A stretch of DNA of 64,000 nt, taken from contig NC_012965.1 of NCBI RefSeq assembly GCF_000027005.1, forward strand, positions 1,537,001 through 1,601,000. The letters are read 5' to 3'. The stretch comes from Komagataella phaffii GS115 (taxonomy: Eukaryota; Ascomycota; Pichiomycetes; Pichiales; Pichiaceae). The notes beneath the pieces are model-generated. The model was not told where the DNA came from and ran no database searches. It was given only the letters and a program-made list of their open reading frames with translations. Below, piece by piece: positions 45,255-56,717 of the stretch (positions within the stretch are counted from its first letter, which is position 1; the number at the start of each line of letters is the position of its first letter). The position numbers and the translations under genes are program-made.

Positions 45255-47882
45255 ATGGACAACCTCATCTTACCTCATAAGCTACTTAGCAAGCGGCAGT
45301 TGAAATGGCTGGCCCAGTTGAACATCCGTTGGACCTCTAAGCCAGTCCTTCTTTTCTTGACAGCTGTATTATCTTCCGTTGCTGGTATCAGCGCTTATAA
45401 CATAGCAAAGCTAATACAGAATATCAGAAACTATTTGCTCAAACGGAGCAAAAACCGCCCTTTACAAAGAGGTAACAGAATCGCAAAGCAGATTGAGGTT
45501 CCATACAAAAACTCTACCATATCCGTGGATATTCCCTACCCAAACTATGATCGGATCAGCGTGGACAATTTGGTCTTCAAGCAATACATTAAAGAAGAAA
45601 TGCTTCTCAAGGATTCTCCAGGAGCCACTTCTTTCTGGAAAGCTATCAACTCCAGATTTTTAAATAAACTGTTCATTATCTGGAAACTGATTCTGATCCC
45701 GAAATGGTTAGATAAGAACTCATATCTTCTCGTTGCCCAGTTATCTTTACTAATATTAAGAACATATCTAACATTGCTGGTAACCAAGTTAGATGGATCA
45801 ATTGTGAAGAATCTCATTGGTTTACAAGGGAAAAAGTTTATCAGAGACATCATCTACTGGTTTCTTTTAGCTGTTCCTGCATCCTACACAAACTCAAGTA
45901 TCCGCTATGTTACCAAACGATTGTCATTGAGTTTTAGAACCAACTTATTACGTTATTGCCACGATCTCTACATGGATAACCGTTTAGTTTTCTACAAGAT
46001 GCAGTTCAACACGAACGAGATGTTGCCCAAGGAATATCAGCTGGATTCGAAATACATCGACCAGTATCTCACCGATGATATCAAACAGTTCACCTCGACG
46101 TTGGCTTCTTTATTTACCAACACTGGAAAACCTTTCATGGATTTGATTTTCTTTGCAATATACCTTAGAGACAATTTAGGAACTGCAGGAATTGTTGGAA
46201 TCTTCACAAATTATTTCATTACCTGTTGGTTCCTACGTTTGAAAGCCCCCAAATTTTCCAAAATGCTTAAGAAAAAGGCAAACTTGGAAGGTATCTATTA
46301 CAACTATAACCTTAACCTGATCTACAATGCTGAGGAAATATCTTTCTTTAAAGGTATCCCTCTTGAGAATAGAAAAATCAAGAGTATCTTTGGGGATCTT
46401 CAGAAACAAATTTTCAAGGAAATGGTACAAAGGTTCCATTATGGGTTCTGGGAGGACTACATTCTTAAATACACATGGTCTTGTCTCGGATATCTTTACT
46501 CTGCCATTCCCATTCTTCTTGCACCAACATCTAAGAGGACATCTAATTCATCCAAAAACATGAAGAATTTTATTGTCAACAAAAGATTAATGCTCTCAAT
46601 GGCAGATGCGGGTAGTCGATTGATGTATTCAATTAAAGATGTTTCAAAATTGTCTGGTTATACAGACAGAATCTTCACATTATTGCTGAATTTGCATCAA
46701 GTGCATGATAGTGGATTCCAGTATGGATTAGATTTGACCAATGGCCAACAAACCTCCCTTGCAAGACTACCATCTTTGAGGATATTGTCCTCTTTCACCA
46801 ATTTGAACCATCTCAGTTCTCAAAACATGAAGAGTTTAGGATTCATCAATGGTATCATCCAGACCAACTACGATGGTTTAAGATTAGAGAATATCCCTAT
46901 TATTGTACCTTCGCCTAAAGGAGCTAATGGTCCGAAGTTGATCGAATCGCTTTCTTTTACAATTAAGAAAGGAAACAATTTACTGATAATCGGAAAGAAT
47001 GGATGTGGAAAAACTGCGTTCATGAGGTGTTTGGCCGGTTTGTGGCCCATCTATGAAGGCCTTCTATCGAAACCTCTCGACTCTAACATTATGTACGTTC
47101 CTCAGAGGCCATACTTCCTATCCGCCGGAACTTTGAGGGACCAGATCATTTATCCATTATCGAGTGAGACATCAAAAGTGGATGATGAATTGCTGATTGG
47201 GTTACTGAAGGATGTCGGATTGGAATATCTGTTTGAAAGATTCAATTCCGATTTGAACTTCAGGCCCTCCATCAAGAACGACAATGTTACGGCAAGCAAC
47301 GGCACTGAAAGAGATAGTGGAAACATATCCAAGAATTCCTGGTTCAGCCTTTTGAGTGGAGGAGAACGTCAGAAGATGATCATTGCCAGAGTACTGTTCC
47401 ACAATAAGACTTATGTTGTGTTGGATGAGCCAACCAACGCAATTTCTTACGACATGGAAGATTATCTTTTCAAGCTTCTCAAGAAAAGAGGATTGACTAT
47501 AATCACAATCTCCCACCGATCTTCGTTGGAGAAATACCACGATTACTGCCTCGAGCTTGTCAGTGACCTTAATGAGAAGGTTGTCGAGCTGGACGACGAA
47601 AAGACCTCGGAAATGCCAATTACTACCCACAAGTGGAAATTTAAAAATCTGAGGGAAGACTCTGATGATTCTGATAGCCTTGATGATGAGATTTCAGACT
47701 ACAGGCATAAAATTAGAGATCTCTACAAGAACCACAGAAATACTGATAGCGAAGGAAGTTCGGTAGAGGACAGAAACGAGCTTGCTAAGGAGGAAATCAA
47801 GATCTTGAAGAACGAACTCTCCAAATTGGAGGAACTAGAAAAACGCAAATTAGAAGTCTTGAACTATCTAGACAATGAGTAG
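45255..47882 (+). CDS. Peroxisomal ABC half-transporter, ABCD/PXA family
   Basis: The 875-residue protein is an ABCD-type half transporter. Membrane segments include about 27-50 and 155-180 and several up to about 425. The loop with NEMLPKEYQLDSKYIDQYLTDD (EAA-like, about 253-280) is typical of ALDP relatives. The single nucleotide-binding domain has Walker A GKNGCGKT (about 578), signature LSGGERQ (about 698) and Walker B VVLDEPT (about 720). A C-terminal acidic region and coiled coil (about 845-875) follow. In yeast the heterodimer Pxa1-Pxa2 imports long-chain acyl-CoA into peroxisomes for beta-oxidation. I cannot decide by sight whether this is PXA1 or PXA2. The Walker A has the less common NGCGK. 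Confidence 0.92.
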   Translation: MDNLILPHKLLSKRQLKWLAQLNIRWTSKPVLLFLTAVLSSVAGISAYNIAKLIQNIRNYLLKRSKNRPLQRGNRIAKQIEVPYKNSTISVDIPYPNYDRISVDNLVFKQYIKEEMLLKDSPGATSFWKAINSRFLNKLFIIWKLILIPKWLDKNSYLLVAQLSLLILRTYLTLLVTKLDGSIVKNLIGLQGKKFIRDIIYWFLLAVPASYTNSSIRYVTKRLSLSFRTNLLRYCHDLYMDNRLVFYKMQFNTNEMLPKEYQLDSKYIDQYLTDDIKQFTSTLASLFTNTGKPFMDLIFFAIYLRDNLGTAGIVGIFTNYFITCWFLRLKAPKFSKMLKKKANLEGIYYNYNLNLIYNAEEISFFKGIPLENRKIKSIFGDLQKQIFKEMVQRFHYGFWEDYILKYTWSCLGYLYSAIPILLAPTSKRTSNSSKNMKNFIVNKRLMLSMADAGSRLMYSIKDVSKLSGYTDRIFTLLLNLHQVHDSGFQYGLDLTNGQQTSLARLPSLRILSSFTNLNHLSSQNMKSLGFINGIIQTNYDGLRLENIPIIVPSPKGANGPKLIESLSFTIKKGNNLLIIGKNGCGKTAFMRCLAGLWPIYEGLLSKPLDSNIMYVPQRPYFLSAGTLRDQIIYPLSSETSKVDDELLIGLLKDVGLEYLFERFNSDLNFRPSIKNDNVTASNGTERDSGNISKNSWFSLLSGGERQKMIIARVLFHNKTYVVLDEPTNAISYDMEDYLFKLLKKRGLTIITISHRSSLEKYHDYCLELVSDLNEKVVELDDEKTSEMPITTHKWKFKNLREDSDDSDSLDDEISDYRHKIRDLYKNHRNTDSEGSSVEDRNELAKEEIKILKNELSKLEELEKRKLEVLNYLDNE

Positions 47883-48036
47883 AGAAGAAAATACTTATAG
47901 ATTAGCACTCCATCTTCATATATTAAGCACCGATTACCTAATAATGGCTTCACCATTATATAATCATTTTCGAGATTATTCAAAGTCTTAGTAAAGCTGA
48001 ATCTAGAGCTTGCAGTTCATCGTACTCTACTTACTA

Positions 48037-49485
48037 ATGCTCAGACAGTTTGCTGGAAGGGAGTTCAAGCGTCGGTTTTCTACGGGAATCAAGACGATGC
48101 CAACAAAGCTTACCAAACTGCCAAATGGTATTCGTGTCGTAACGGACGAAGCTCCGGGCCATTTTAGTGCCATGGGCATTTTCGTTGATGCTGGTTCAAG
48201 ATATGAGAGCCAGTTTCCAGAATTAACCGGCCACTCTCACATCATCGATAGACTTGCATTCAAATCAACATCCAAATTCGATGGGAAATCTATGGTAGAA
48301 AACACCAATCATTTAGGTGGCAACTTTATGTGTGCCTCTTCAAGAGAGTCATTGATATACCAGGCTTCAGTGTTCAACAAAGATGTGGACAAGATGGCTG
48401 AAATCCTCAGTTCTACAGTCAAAGAACCTTTATTTACTGAGGAGGAAGTTTCTAATCAGATAGCAACAGCAGATTATGAGTTGGATGAGTTATGGCTGCA
48501 ACCTGACCTAATTCTTCCCGAATTGTCTCAACAGGTAGCTTATGGATCAAAAAATTTGGGTTCCCCGCTGCTCTGTCCGAAGGAGTCTTTAGCAAACATC
48601 TCAAGAGAATCCCTTTTGAAGTATCGTGAAATATTTTTTAGACCTGAGAACTTGGTCGTTGCTATGTTGGGAGTTCCCCACGAGAAGGCCTTGGAACTTG
48701 TTGATAAAAATTTAGGCGATATGAAATCTGTCGGTTCCAGTCCAGTGGTCAAAGAACCTGCTAAATATACAGGAGGAGAACTTTCTTTGCCTCCAGTTCC
48801 TCCTATGGGTGGGCTTCCCGAGTTTCATCACATATATCTTACATTTGAAGGTGTCCCCGTGGACTCTGACGATGTCTACTCACTGGCTACTTTGCAGATG
48901 CTCGTCGGTGGTGGTGGATCTTTCTCTGCTGGTGGTCCAGGAAAAGGAATGTATGCCAGAGCATACACGCGAGTTCTGAATCAGTACGGTTTTATTGAAA
49001 GTTGCAATTCATATATACACAATTTCTCAGACTCGGGGCTGTTTGGTCTCTCAATTTCAAGCATTCCGCAGGCAAATAAAGTTGTTGCAGAACTCTTAGG
49101 TCATGAACTGAGCTGCTTGTTTTCTGAAAATCCGGGCAAAGGTGCTCTTACCAATGCCGAAGTAAACCGTGCCAAAAATCAGCTACGGTCTTCTTTGTTG
49201 ATGAACTTGGAGAGCAAGATGGTTCAATTAGAAGAACTAGGAAGACACATTCAAGTTTATGGCAGAAAAGTTGATGTCACAGAGATGTGTGATAAAATCA
49301 GCAAAGTTACAAAGGAAGATCTAGTTGCAATTGCAAAGAAAGTCTTGACCGGAAGCAACCCGACTATAGTTGTTCAAGGTGACAGAGAATCTTATGGAGA
49401 CATTGAGGGTACTTTGGCATCTTTTGGAGTTGGTTTAGATGCCGCTTCCAAAGCTTCAAAGAAAAAAACGAGAGGTTGGTTCTAA
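48037..49485 (+). CDS. MAS2: Mitochondrial processing peptidase alpha subunit
   Basis: The 482-residue product (the same length as yeast Mas2) starts at the ATG at 48037; the open frame begins nine codons earlier at TTG. A presequence (MLRQFAGREFKRRFSTGIK) precedes the M16 fold. The zinc motif of the beta subunit is degenerate here (HSHIIDRL), as always in alpha. The glycine-rich loop that binds presequences is present at about 289-303 (VGGGGSFSAGGPGKGM). With Mas1 it removes presequences of imported matrix proteins. It is convergent with MYO1, with 34 bp between stops. Confidence 0.95.
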   Translation: MLRQFAGREFKRRFSTGIKTMPTKLTKLPNGIRVVTDEAPGHFSAMGIFVDAGSRYESQFPELTGHSHIIDRLAFKSTSKFDGKSMVENTNHLGGNFMCASSRESLIYQASVFNKDVDKMAEILSSTVKEPLFTEEEVSNQIATADYELDELWLQPDLILPELSQQVAYGSKNLGSPLLCPKESLANISRESLLKYREIFFRPENLVVAMLGVPHEKALELVDKNLGDMKSVGSSPVVKEPAKYTGGELSLPPVPPMGGLPEFHHIYLTFEGVPVDSDDVYSLATLQMLVGGGGSFSAGGPGKGMYARAYTRVLNQYGFIESCNSYIHNFSDSGLFGLSISSIPQANKVVAELLGHELSCLFSENPGKGALTNAEVNRAKNQLRSSLLMNLESKMVQLEELGRHIQVYGRKVDVTEMCDKISKVTKEDLVAIAKKVLTGSNPTIVVQGDRESYGDIEGTLASFGVGLDAASKASKKKTRGWF

Positions 49486-49519
49486 GTTCTGTCACGTCGT
49501 TAAATATACCATGTACATA

Positions 49520-52500
49520 TTAGTTACTATAAACATCCAATAGCTCTTTTTCCAGCTTCAAACTTTTCTCCTTGAATTCATCTCGTTCTCTCTCCAATTG
49601 TTTTTGCAACAAAATGGCCTGCGATCCTTCTTCCTGGAGAGATTCTATCTTGTCATTAAGTCTCTTCATAGTTTGACCCAGGTTGTCTACTTCATTTTGA
49701 GACCTCTCGTTCAGCTTCTCATAATTTTCAATTTTTCTGTTCAAGTCCTTGACCAGACTTTGTAGATTGAAAATGTTTTGGTTTTCATCAAACTCTTTAG
49801 TCTTCTTTTCGGCTAGCTTTTCTTCTAGAGACTTTACTCTTTCACTCCAGTGATTGGTGATATTCGTCTCCATTTCATTAGAACTTGCTTCCAATGATTT
49901 GATCTTGTTGCTCAATTGTTCATTGTAGTTACTAAGAGCCTTATTTTCTTCCACTGTCATGTTTACATGTTCCGTCAATTGAGACACCTTGTCACTGTAT
50001 TCCTTGAATCTCAATTTGTCTTCCTCAATCTTGTCCTTGAAAGTTCTGACTTGTTGACGGTAATCATTCAATTCGTTAGTTAATTTGGAGACATGTGCAG
50101 GATTACTGTTGGCGTCTTCATAAATTCGCATACGAGCTTCAAGATCTTTTGTAATATCGGCAACTTTTACTTCCAGAAGCCTCTTGGACTCCAACAAATT
50201 ATTTCTTTCCCGATTCAAATCCTCAACAGTTGCTTTGTAGGTTATAACCTGTTGGACGCTCGTTGCTACTTTGTGTTCCAAATCTATTTGTTTAGCATTC
50301 AGTTCATCATTGGCTTTCTTCATCTCAGTTATCATTCGATCCAGACTATGTTTCTCCTTAATTAAAGAATTTGTGGTGTTTGTTAAGGCCCTGTTTTCTT
50401 TTTGAGTGGTTTCCAATTGCATGGTTAGACTCTTTGCTCTCTTGTTTAGTTCAACTTCCTTTTCCATCTTCTCAAAGAGTTCCTTATTCAACGACTCGAT
50501 TTCTCTATCCTTGTTGGCAGAAAGAGAAGAAGTGGTTGATAATCTAAAGTCTGTTTCTTGCTCAAACTTTTCCTCTAGATCCTCGTACTTGGATTTCAAT
50601 TTTTTCAAGTTAAACAGACTATCAGAAAGCTCTTTCTGAAGTTCTCTGATTGTCGAATTCTGCTGTGCTACCATGAGATCCGATTTTCTATAGTTCTCTT
50701 GTGCGACACCTATTCTCTCTTGAGCAACTTGAAGCTCGCCCCTCAAGAACTCTTCACTTCTCTTGGATGCCTTCACGGCAACTTCAGCAGCCTCAAGCTT
50801 GCCATAATAGTTTTCCGACCTGGATTTGTATAGTTCCAAAGAGTCCTTCAGATCTTGATTCTGTCTTACTAGTCTGTCAATCTTTGATTTGTACTGTACA
50901 ATCTCCTGTTGCTGAGATACGTGATCACCTGTTTGAAGTCTTTTCAGCTTAGTATTGGCCTCATTTAACATAGAGTTAAGACGCAAGGAATTGGCCGGTT
51001 CATCTTGGCTCATTTTGTTTAAGTCATTTGTAGAGTCCTTTAATACATTGCCAAAATCAACGGGTCTGAAGTCCTGATTGTTTAATCTGGAAGAAAGGGT
51101 TTTGTATCTAAGAAGTTCAGTTTGTAGTTCAACATTCATTGTTTCAAGCCTCTTATTGGCAGCCTTTTCTGTCTCCAATTGTATTTTAAGCTCAGAAGCG
51201 TCAACTGCTATCTTATCGGAAAGGGAAGAGCGGCTAGCTTTAATTGGAGAAGAAAGTAAGTTGTTGCTTTCGATGGGGATGCCGCTTTGTTCACTAATGG
51301 TAGAAAGCTTCGCCTTTAATTGCCTGTTATCATAAGCTTCAGATGCTAATCTTGTCTTCACAAAGTTCAGCTCATCTTCAAGAGCATGCTTTTCTGATTT
51401 CAAAACAGAGTATTTTGCCTGTTCCTCACTAAGCTGTAAATTAAGTTTGTTGACCTCAGTATCGGAAGCAGAGAAAATATTCTTTGGACTGGCTGGCGAT
51501 GCGACCTTCGACTGTTGCAGCTGAAGGTTCAACTCAGCGGTTCGAACATCATAACTTTTCTTTGCCTTCAAAAGTTTGGCATTTTCCAAATCCAGTGCTT
51601 TGAGAGAAATCTTATCACGAGAGCTGTTCTCTTTTTCAATGCTTAGCTCCTTAGTCAATTCTTCTACTTTCTCCTTCAACTGCGATATCTGATCATCAAA
51701 GGCCTTCTTTCCCCTCTCAAATTTAACATCGTCAGCAATCTTGGCTTCAAGTAAAGAGTTGGCTTCTCTTGCTTCCCGCTCAAGTTTTGTATTCAAAACT
51801 AAAATGGAATTTGCTTTTTGCTTCAGAAGTTTATTCTCTTCTTTAATTGCAGTATAGTCGTCAATAGCCTTTTTCTTCTCTTGTTCAACAAGGTGTACTT
51901 GTGAAAGCCTGGACTCCAGATCCTGGGCTTTGTCTTGCAGTTCACGCTCTCTCCTTTCTAATTTCTTCTCACGTTCTGCTTGTGCAGAGACTAATTGATT
52001 AAGTTTGGCATTAACAGTATTATTCTCCTCCTTTAGTTTACTCAACTCAGCAGAGGCTTTTTCAAAACTTAAATTCTAAATACTAGGTTAGTAAACTTGA
52101 TTTTCAGCAAAGTTGAAAAAAAAACGGGTAATAATTACCATTTGAAGAAACAATGTACATACAGACTCGTTAAGCTTTGACTCCAACAGGATCTTGGTGT
52201 TTTTGAGATCGGCTTCTCCTTGTTCACGGTTAGTAATGGCACCTTTAAGTGATTCAACCTCTTGCTGCAAGCTCTTCGCAGCAATCAGTTCCTGCGATAA
52301 TGACTTTACTTTATCGTCCAAGGAACACTTCTGTTTTTCCATTTCAGTCAACTTTTCCAATTCTTTCTTCAAAGTCAAAAGTTCATTATTGACAATTTTA
52401 CCATCATTCTCTTGCTTTTCAATTTGTTGGTTGGCATCTGATAAACTCTTCTCTAAGTCAATACTATGAGCTTTCTCATTGGCAAGTTCTTTATCCTTAG

Positions 52501-55186
52501 TGTTTGATAGGCTTCGTTCGGATTCTAGGGAGTTCGTCAACACGTTTATGGATTCTTCCAGTTCACTTTTGAGAACAGAAAATGAGACTTTCTCTTCTTC
52601 CAATGTAGCAACCTGTTTGATTAATGAGTCAATTCTTGTTTTCAATTTTTTCTTTTCAGCAAGTTTACGTTCTCCTTCGATCAAAGGTGTCAATCTTAAC
52701 GCCAACTTGTACCATTCATCATTGCGTGAAAGATGGTAATATTCTTTGAAATTTTTAGATATAAGCCTAGCCGCTTGATGTTTTCGAAGTTTATCTACAA
52801 ACTCGGATCTTTGAATAAAACCTCTGATATTCGACTGTAACCCTGTTATTGTTGAAGATAGTTTAGCGGCCTTTCTTTCTTCCAATACGGCTAGAACTCC
52901 ATTTTTGAAAAACAGTTTTGTAAGACCAACCTTGAAATCATTGGGAGAAAGTTCTAACTCGTTCAATACAATTTCACAGTTACTTTTGAAGTTATTATCA
53001 TTGTGTCGAATTTTGTTTTTAGACAAAAAGCCGTAGTTGGAGTAAAATTTGTCAAACGGGATTCTGTTTGGATAACCAGCTCTTGCGATTCTTATTCCTT
53101 CCAAAACACCATTGCATCTCAGCTGGTCCAAGATAAGTTTCTGGTCGAACATATTCGATGATCTTTGGTTGTTTGGTAAGATGCATCTCACGAAATGGGG
53201 GTGGGTTTGAGACAGCTGGTTTATTAGTGAGGAGAGTTGCTCTTTGTGCTTTGTGGCAACAGTCTTGGATGTCCCTTTGTTCTTTTTAGAAGGACTAGAT
53301 CGTAATGAAACTGCCTTTAACTTTGAAGAAAACAGATCCACAAAGAAAGGATTCAAAGAGCTAGAAAGAACTTCAATAATATTTTCGTTCAATGGATCTT
53401 TATTCTTTCCTAACCAACCATCAACATCATAGGTCACGTCCCCTGCATAATGTTTAACAATGAAGCCATTTCTTACCTTGGTTGGCTTGTATCTAGCATT
53501 GCCATAAGGCGAATTCACCCCATCTTCTTTGATCTCAAAATTTTTGTGAAGTTTATTTAGGAATTCTTCATCAGATCCCTTAGGAATAAGACACTCTTCG
53601 TCCAGTATCGAGAAGATACCTACCCTAGAATTTGGTTTATTTTCAAGCAATTCTATGGTTGGTTTAAGATCATTGCCAAAGTCGACAAACTTCCAACTAA
53701 TATTCTCCTTCACATACTCAGCCTGTTCTAAAACAAACATGTGATGATTGAAGAATTGCTGCAGCTTTTCATTGGTATAGTTAATACATAGCTGTTCGAA
53801 AGAATTTTTTTGGAATATTTCAAAACCTGCAATATCCAAAATTCCAATGAAGCTAGTGTTGGAGGATAAACCAGAATATCCGAAGTTGTTATTAATTTTA
53901 TCCACTATGAAGCCGAATAAGTTCTCATAGAGGACTTTTGCCAAAGCATCAACTGAGACTTTTGCCTGCTGGGAATTCTTTTCTTGTGTCACACTCTCCC
54001 TTCCGGCTTTAACTTTGGGTTTAATGATCGCATTTTTCAATAGTTGCGGATTTTCCAACTGCAGTAACTCTTGGATTTCAGTAAATGGTGCGTCTTCCGT
54101 AGGAATTGCCTGTTTATCGCTATCAGGATTGTGATAGGTGATATTCCCCAACAGCAATATTACGGCTAGGGTCGTGAATATGTTTTTGATATCTGTCTCG
54201 GAAAAGTCACAAACCTGTAGTGCTTTCATGAGATTCTGAAAATCTTGCGAGTCATCAACATTAGGTATATCAGCATGAGAGTACTTCAAATAGTTGAAGT
54301 CAGTAATGGAATTAGTAAGTCTGTATTTTGACAGTTCTGATTGAGAAAGACCTCTAAGGAGTTGATAGAATATATGATAGTTTCTTTCTTCAGCATCTTG
54401 CTTGACAACTCTAGATTTCTCCAGTAAGTACCACTGAATACTTGCACCAGCCAAGGTTTTTTTATAGTAGTCGATGTCCATCTTGATAAACTTTCCGAAT
54501 CGTGACGAATTGTTATTTTTCACTGTTTGGGCATTTCCAAATGATTCCAAGATAGGAGTTGCCTGTAGAATTTTCTCTTCAAAATCAAAGCCTTGATTTA
54601 ACTCGTGAGAGGCTGTAATGGTGGTAATGTATTGAATGATTTTCTTGGTATTCTCAGTCTTACCGGCACCACTTTCACCGGTAACTAAAATGCTTTGATT
54701 TCTCTGTTCTTTCACCAGCCTCTGAATTGCGTTCTGTGCAACAGCAAAGATATGGGGTTTTGGGTTAATTGCAGAGTCACCGTCCAATTGTGGTTGTTGG
54801 TACAACGAGGACTCCATGGATTGATAATAGTCAATAGTATTTCTGTCGTAGATGTTGAGTTTCTTGTACGGATTCACAGCAACTAAGAAAAGTCCAGAAT
54901 AAGTGTAGATTAGTCCATCCAGGTATCTTCTCTTTAAATTGTCCAGGACACTTGGTTCGTTCAAGTGCGTCAGCGAGGCCATGTCATCACACTTGTCAAA
55001 CTTCACAGGATTGACCCGGTCGAGATGCTTCACTGTTGTTGTAAACTGTTCCCCTTCCAAAGTCTTGACCTCTATTTCAATTTCGTCATCTCCAATTGGA
55101 TTCTCTGTGAGTACCCTCGCCTTCACAAACTCTTCGTCCCCGGGCTTTGGAACATATACCAGCAGAGCTTTATCTTCCTGGTCCAT
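49520..55186 (-). CDS. MYO1: Type II myosin heavy chain Myo1, two exons
   Basis: Exon 1 is 52163-55186 (1008 codons) and exon 2 is 49520-52075, giving 1859 residues against 1928 in yeast Myo1. The motor domain (about 80-760) shows the P-loop GESGAGKTEN (about 169), switch I NNNSSRFGKF and switch II DIAGFEIF. One or two degenerate IQ motifs follow (LQSNIRGFIQRSEF and the next helix). From about 830 to the end it is an almost continuous heptad-rich coiled coil, as in the bipolar type II myosin of the cytokinetic ring. The ATG is at 55184-55186. Without splicing the frame would end shortly after the 5' splice site and the tail would appear as a separate headless ORF. Confidence 0.95.
52076..52162 (-). 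other. Spliceosomal intron (87 nt) in MYO1
   Basis: On the minus strand the intron begins GTATGT, has a perfect TACTAAC branch point (52087-52093) and ends ATTTAG. It joins exon codons in phase 0 (ESKLNES to NLSFEKASAEL), continuing the coiled coil. Confidence 0.93.
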
Positions 55187-55749
55187 TCTTTGTACAAGTC
55201 GGCAATGTTACTGATTGTTGTGGGGGAAACGTTGACGTTTTTGTTTGTACCAAGGTGTTTTGGTAGTTTAGTTTGATGTTTACATTTCGTCCCTGTTTAT
55301 GTTTTGCCAAATAGGGCCGTGAGAAATCGCGGCCAGGCAGATCCTGGGTGGAGGACTCGAGCGACAGTGGTAGGGGGATAGGCTGTTGGCAGACGTTCTA
55401 GAAGTAAGTAGGAGAAAGGAGTACTACAATGCTGGAGAAGACCCAGGAGTATCTGTGCAAATGAGAACAAAACAAGTTGTTCTTGAAAGGGCAGGTAAGG
55501 TCAAAAATTGGGCTCAAGATAATCTCCACAAATAAACATGTTGACCAACCAACAAAAACAACGCATACAGATGACATTTCCAAGCCAAACCCTTCTTCCA
55601 GTTCACTCAAACATTGGTGTATTTTATAAATATCGAAACTTCATATAGAGTTCTCTAAGGTAACAAAAGTATGATCTTGCTTTGGTGAATATCTTTCTGT
55701 TTAACACTTAGTAATGGCAATGGTTCAAAAAGCAAGAGTCCTAATTAAC
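55187..55749. other. Gene-free stretch upstream of MYO1 and downstream of COX6
   Basis: These 563 bp hold the MYO1 promoter and the COX6 3' end, both on the minus strand. Only short, random-looking ORFs are present and I see no clear cell-cycle element. Confidence 0.5.
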
Positions 55750-56262
55750 TTAAGCAGACTCAGGGAACAACTCCTCCTTCAAATCAATGCCCAACTCTTC
55801 TCTGACGTCTTTCAATTCTTCCAAGTAAGCATCGTATTGCTCCTTAGTCTCAACCTTGTGCTTCAAACCCTCAAAAACTCTGACAGCGGTGGCATAGTCG
55901 TTGACTCTTCTGCAAGCGTTCAAAGCCTTACCAATGACAGCTGGTGATGGAACTATGTCGTAAGAGAAACAGTTGTTCAAAACTCTCTAAAAGAAGCGCA
56001 TGTTAGTATTCTACAACGTTGACAATCGACGGCAGTGGTTGCCAATAATCTGATTCTGACTTACCTGAACTTCGAACAAGTCGTATGCCTCATCGAACTC
56101 TTTCTCGTATCTTTGAGAGAACTCCTCGTAGGTCTCTTCGTGGTGGGCAGAGTAACTTCTGATACCAATGGCAGAGTTTAATCTGACAATGGGACTAACT
56201 TGCTTGGCAACAGTCAATCTGGTTGGGGTTCTCAGAGCCTGGCGGAAAGATCTAGCAAACAT
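55750..56262 (-). CDS. COX6: Cytochrome c oxidase subunit VI, two exons
   Basis: Exon 1 (56065-56262) and exon 2 (55750-55986) encode 144 residues (yeast Cox6 148). An N-terminal presequence rich in Arg (MFARSFRQALRTPTRLTVAK) is followed by the conserved ETYEEFSQRYEKEFDEAYDL and, across the splice junction, FEVQ/RVLNNCFSYDIVPSPAV. It ends in LKEELFP as in other fungi. It is the matrix-side nuclear subunit (mammalian Va) of complex IV. A CCAAT box at 56536-56540, 274 bp upstream, fits Hap control known for COX6. Confidence 0.97.
55987..56064 (-). other. Spliceosomal intron (78 nt) in COX6
   Basis: On the minus strand it begins GTAAGT, carries a TACTAAC branch point (56002-56008) and ends TTTTAG. 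Splicing between CAG and AGA restores the conserved FEVQRVLNNC. Confidence 0.95.
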
Positions 56263-56717
56263 TTGGTAAAACAAGAATAATGAGGAAGTAGTTCTGTCTT
56301 GGTATGGTTTTTTGTCTAGGTTCAAGCTTGAAAACTGTAGAAAAATCGCGAGCAAGGGCTCAAAACCACAGGAGTTAGGTGGTCACAGCTGGGTCAGTTT
56401 GAAGTTCTATTGCAAGGTGAGAGGCTTGTAAGAAGCAGAGGAAATGACTGAGTGTGCTAATTTGCGTGGAAAGGTGTTTTTCCTTCTTGTTATGTCGTTT
56501 TACGATGTTTTGTTGCACTGGATGGAACTACTTGACCAATGAGAGAGGGCCATTTCTTTTTAGGTGAGCATCGGGCACATCGAATGATTTTTAAAGGCGA
56601 TGACAGATGTTACTTTGGATTCTGGACTTAATGACAACTAGCGTGCCATGTTCGACTCCGAGGTGAAGTGTTTATTATATAGTACAGGATTCTTGACTTT
56701 ATACAATTGTGAGCTGT
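56263..56717. promoter_or_regulatory. COX6 upstream region
   Basis: The 455 bp upstream of COX6 contain one CCAAT (56536-56540), a candidate Hap2/3/5 site. The far end holds the 3' end of the next minus-strand gene. No other gene is visible. Confidence 0.5.

Noticed and set aside
49520..52045. A separate 841-residue coiled-coil gene
   Set aside because: It is exon 2 of MYO1: a GTATGT...TACTAAC...TAG intron joins it in phase to the motor exon.
56011..56355. A 114-residue protein ending in VSQNQIIGNH
   Set aside because: This is COX6 exon 1 with read-through into the intron plus a non-coding upstream extension.
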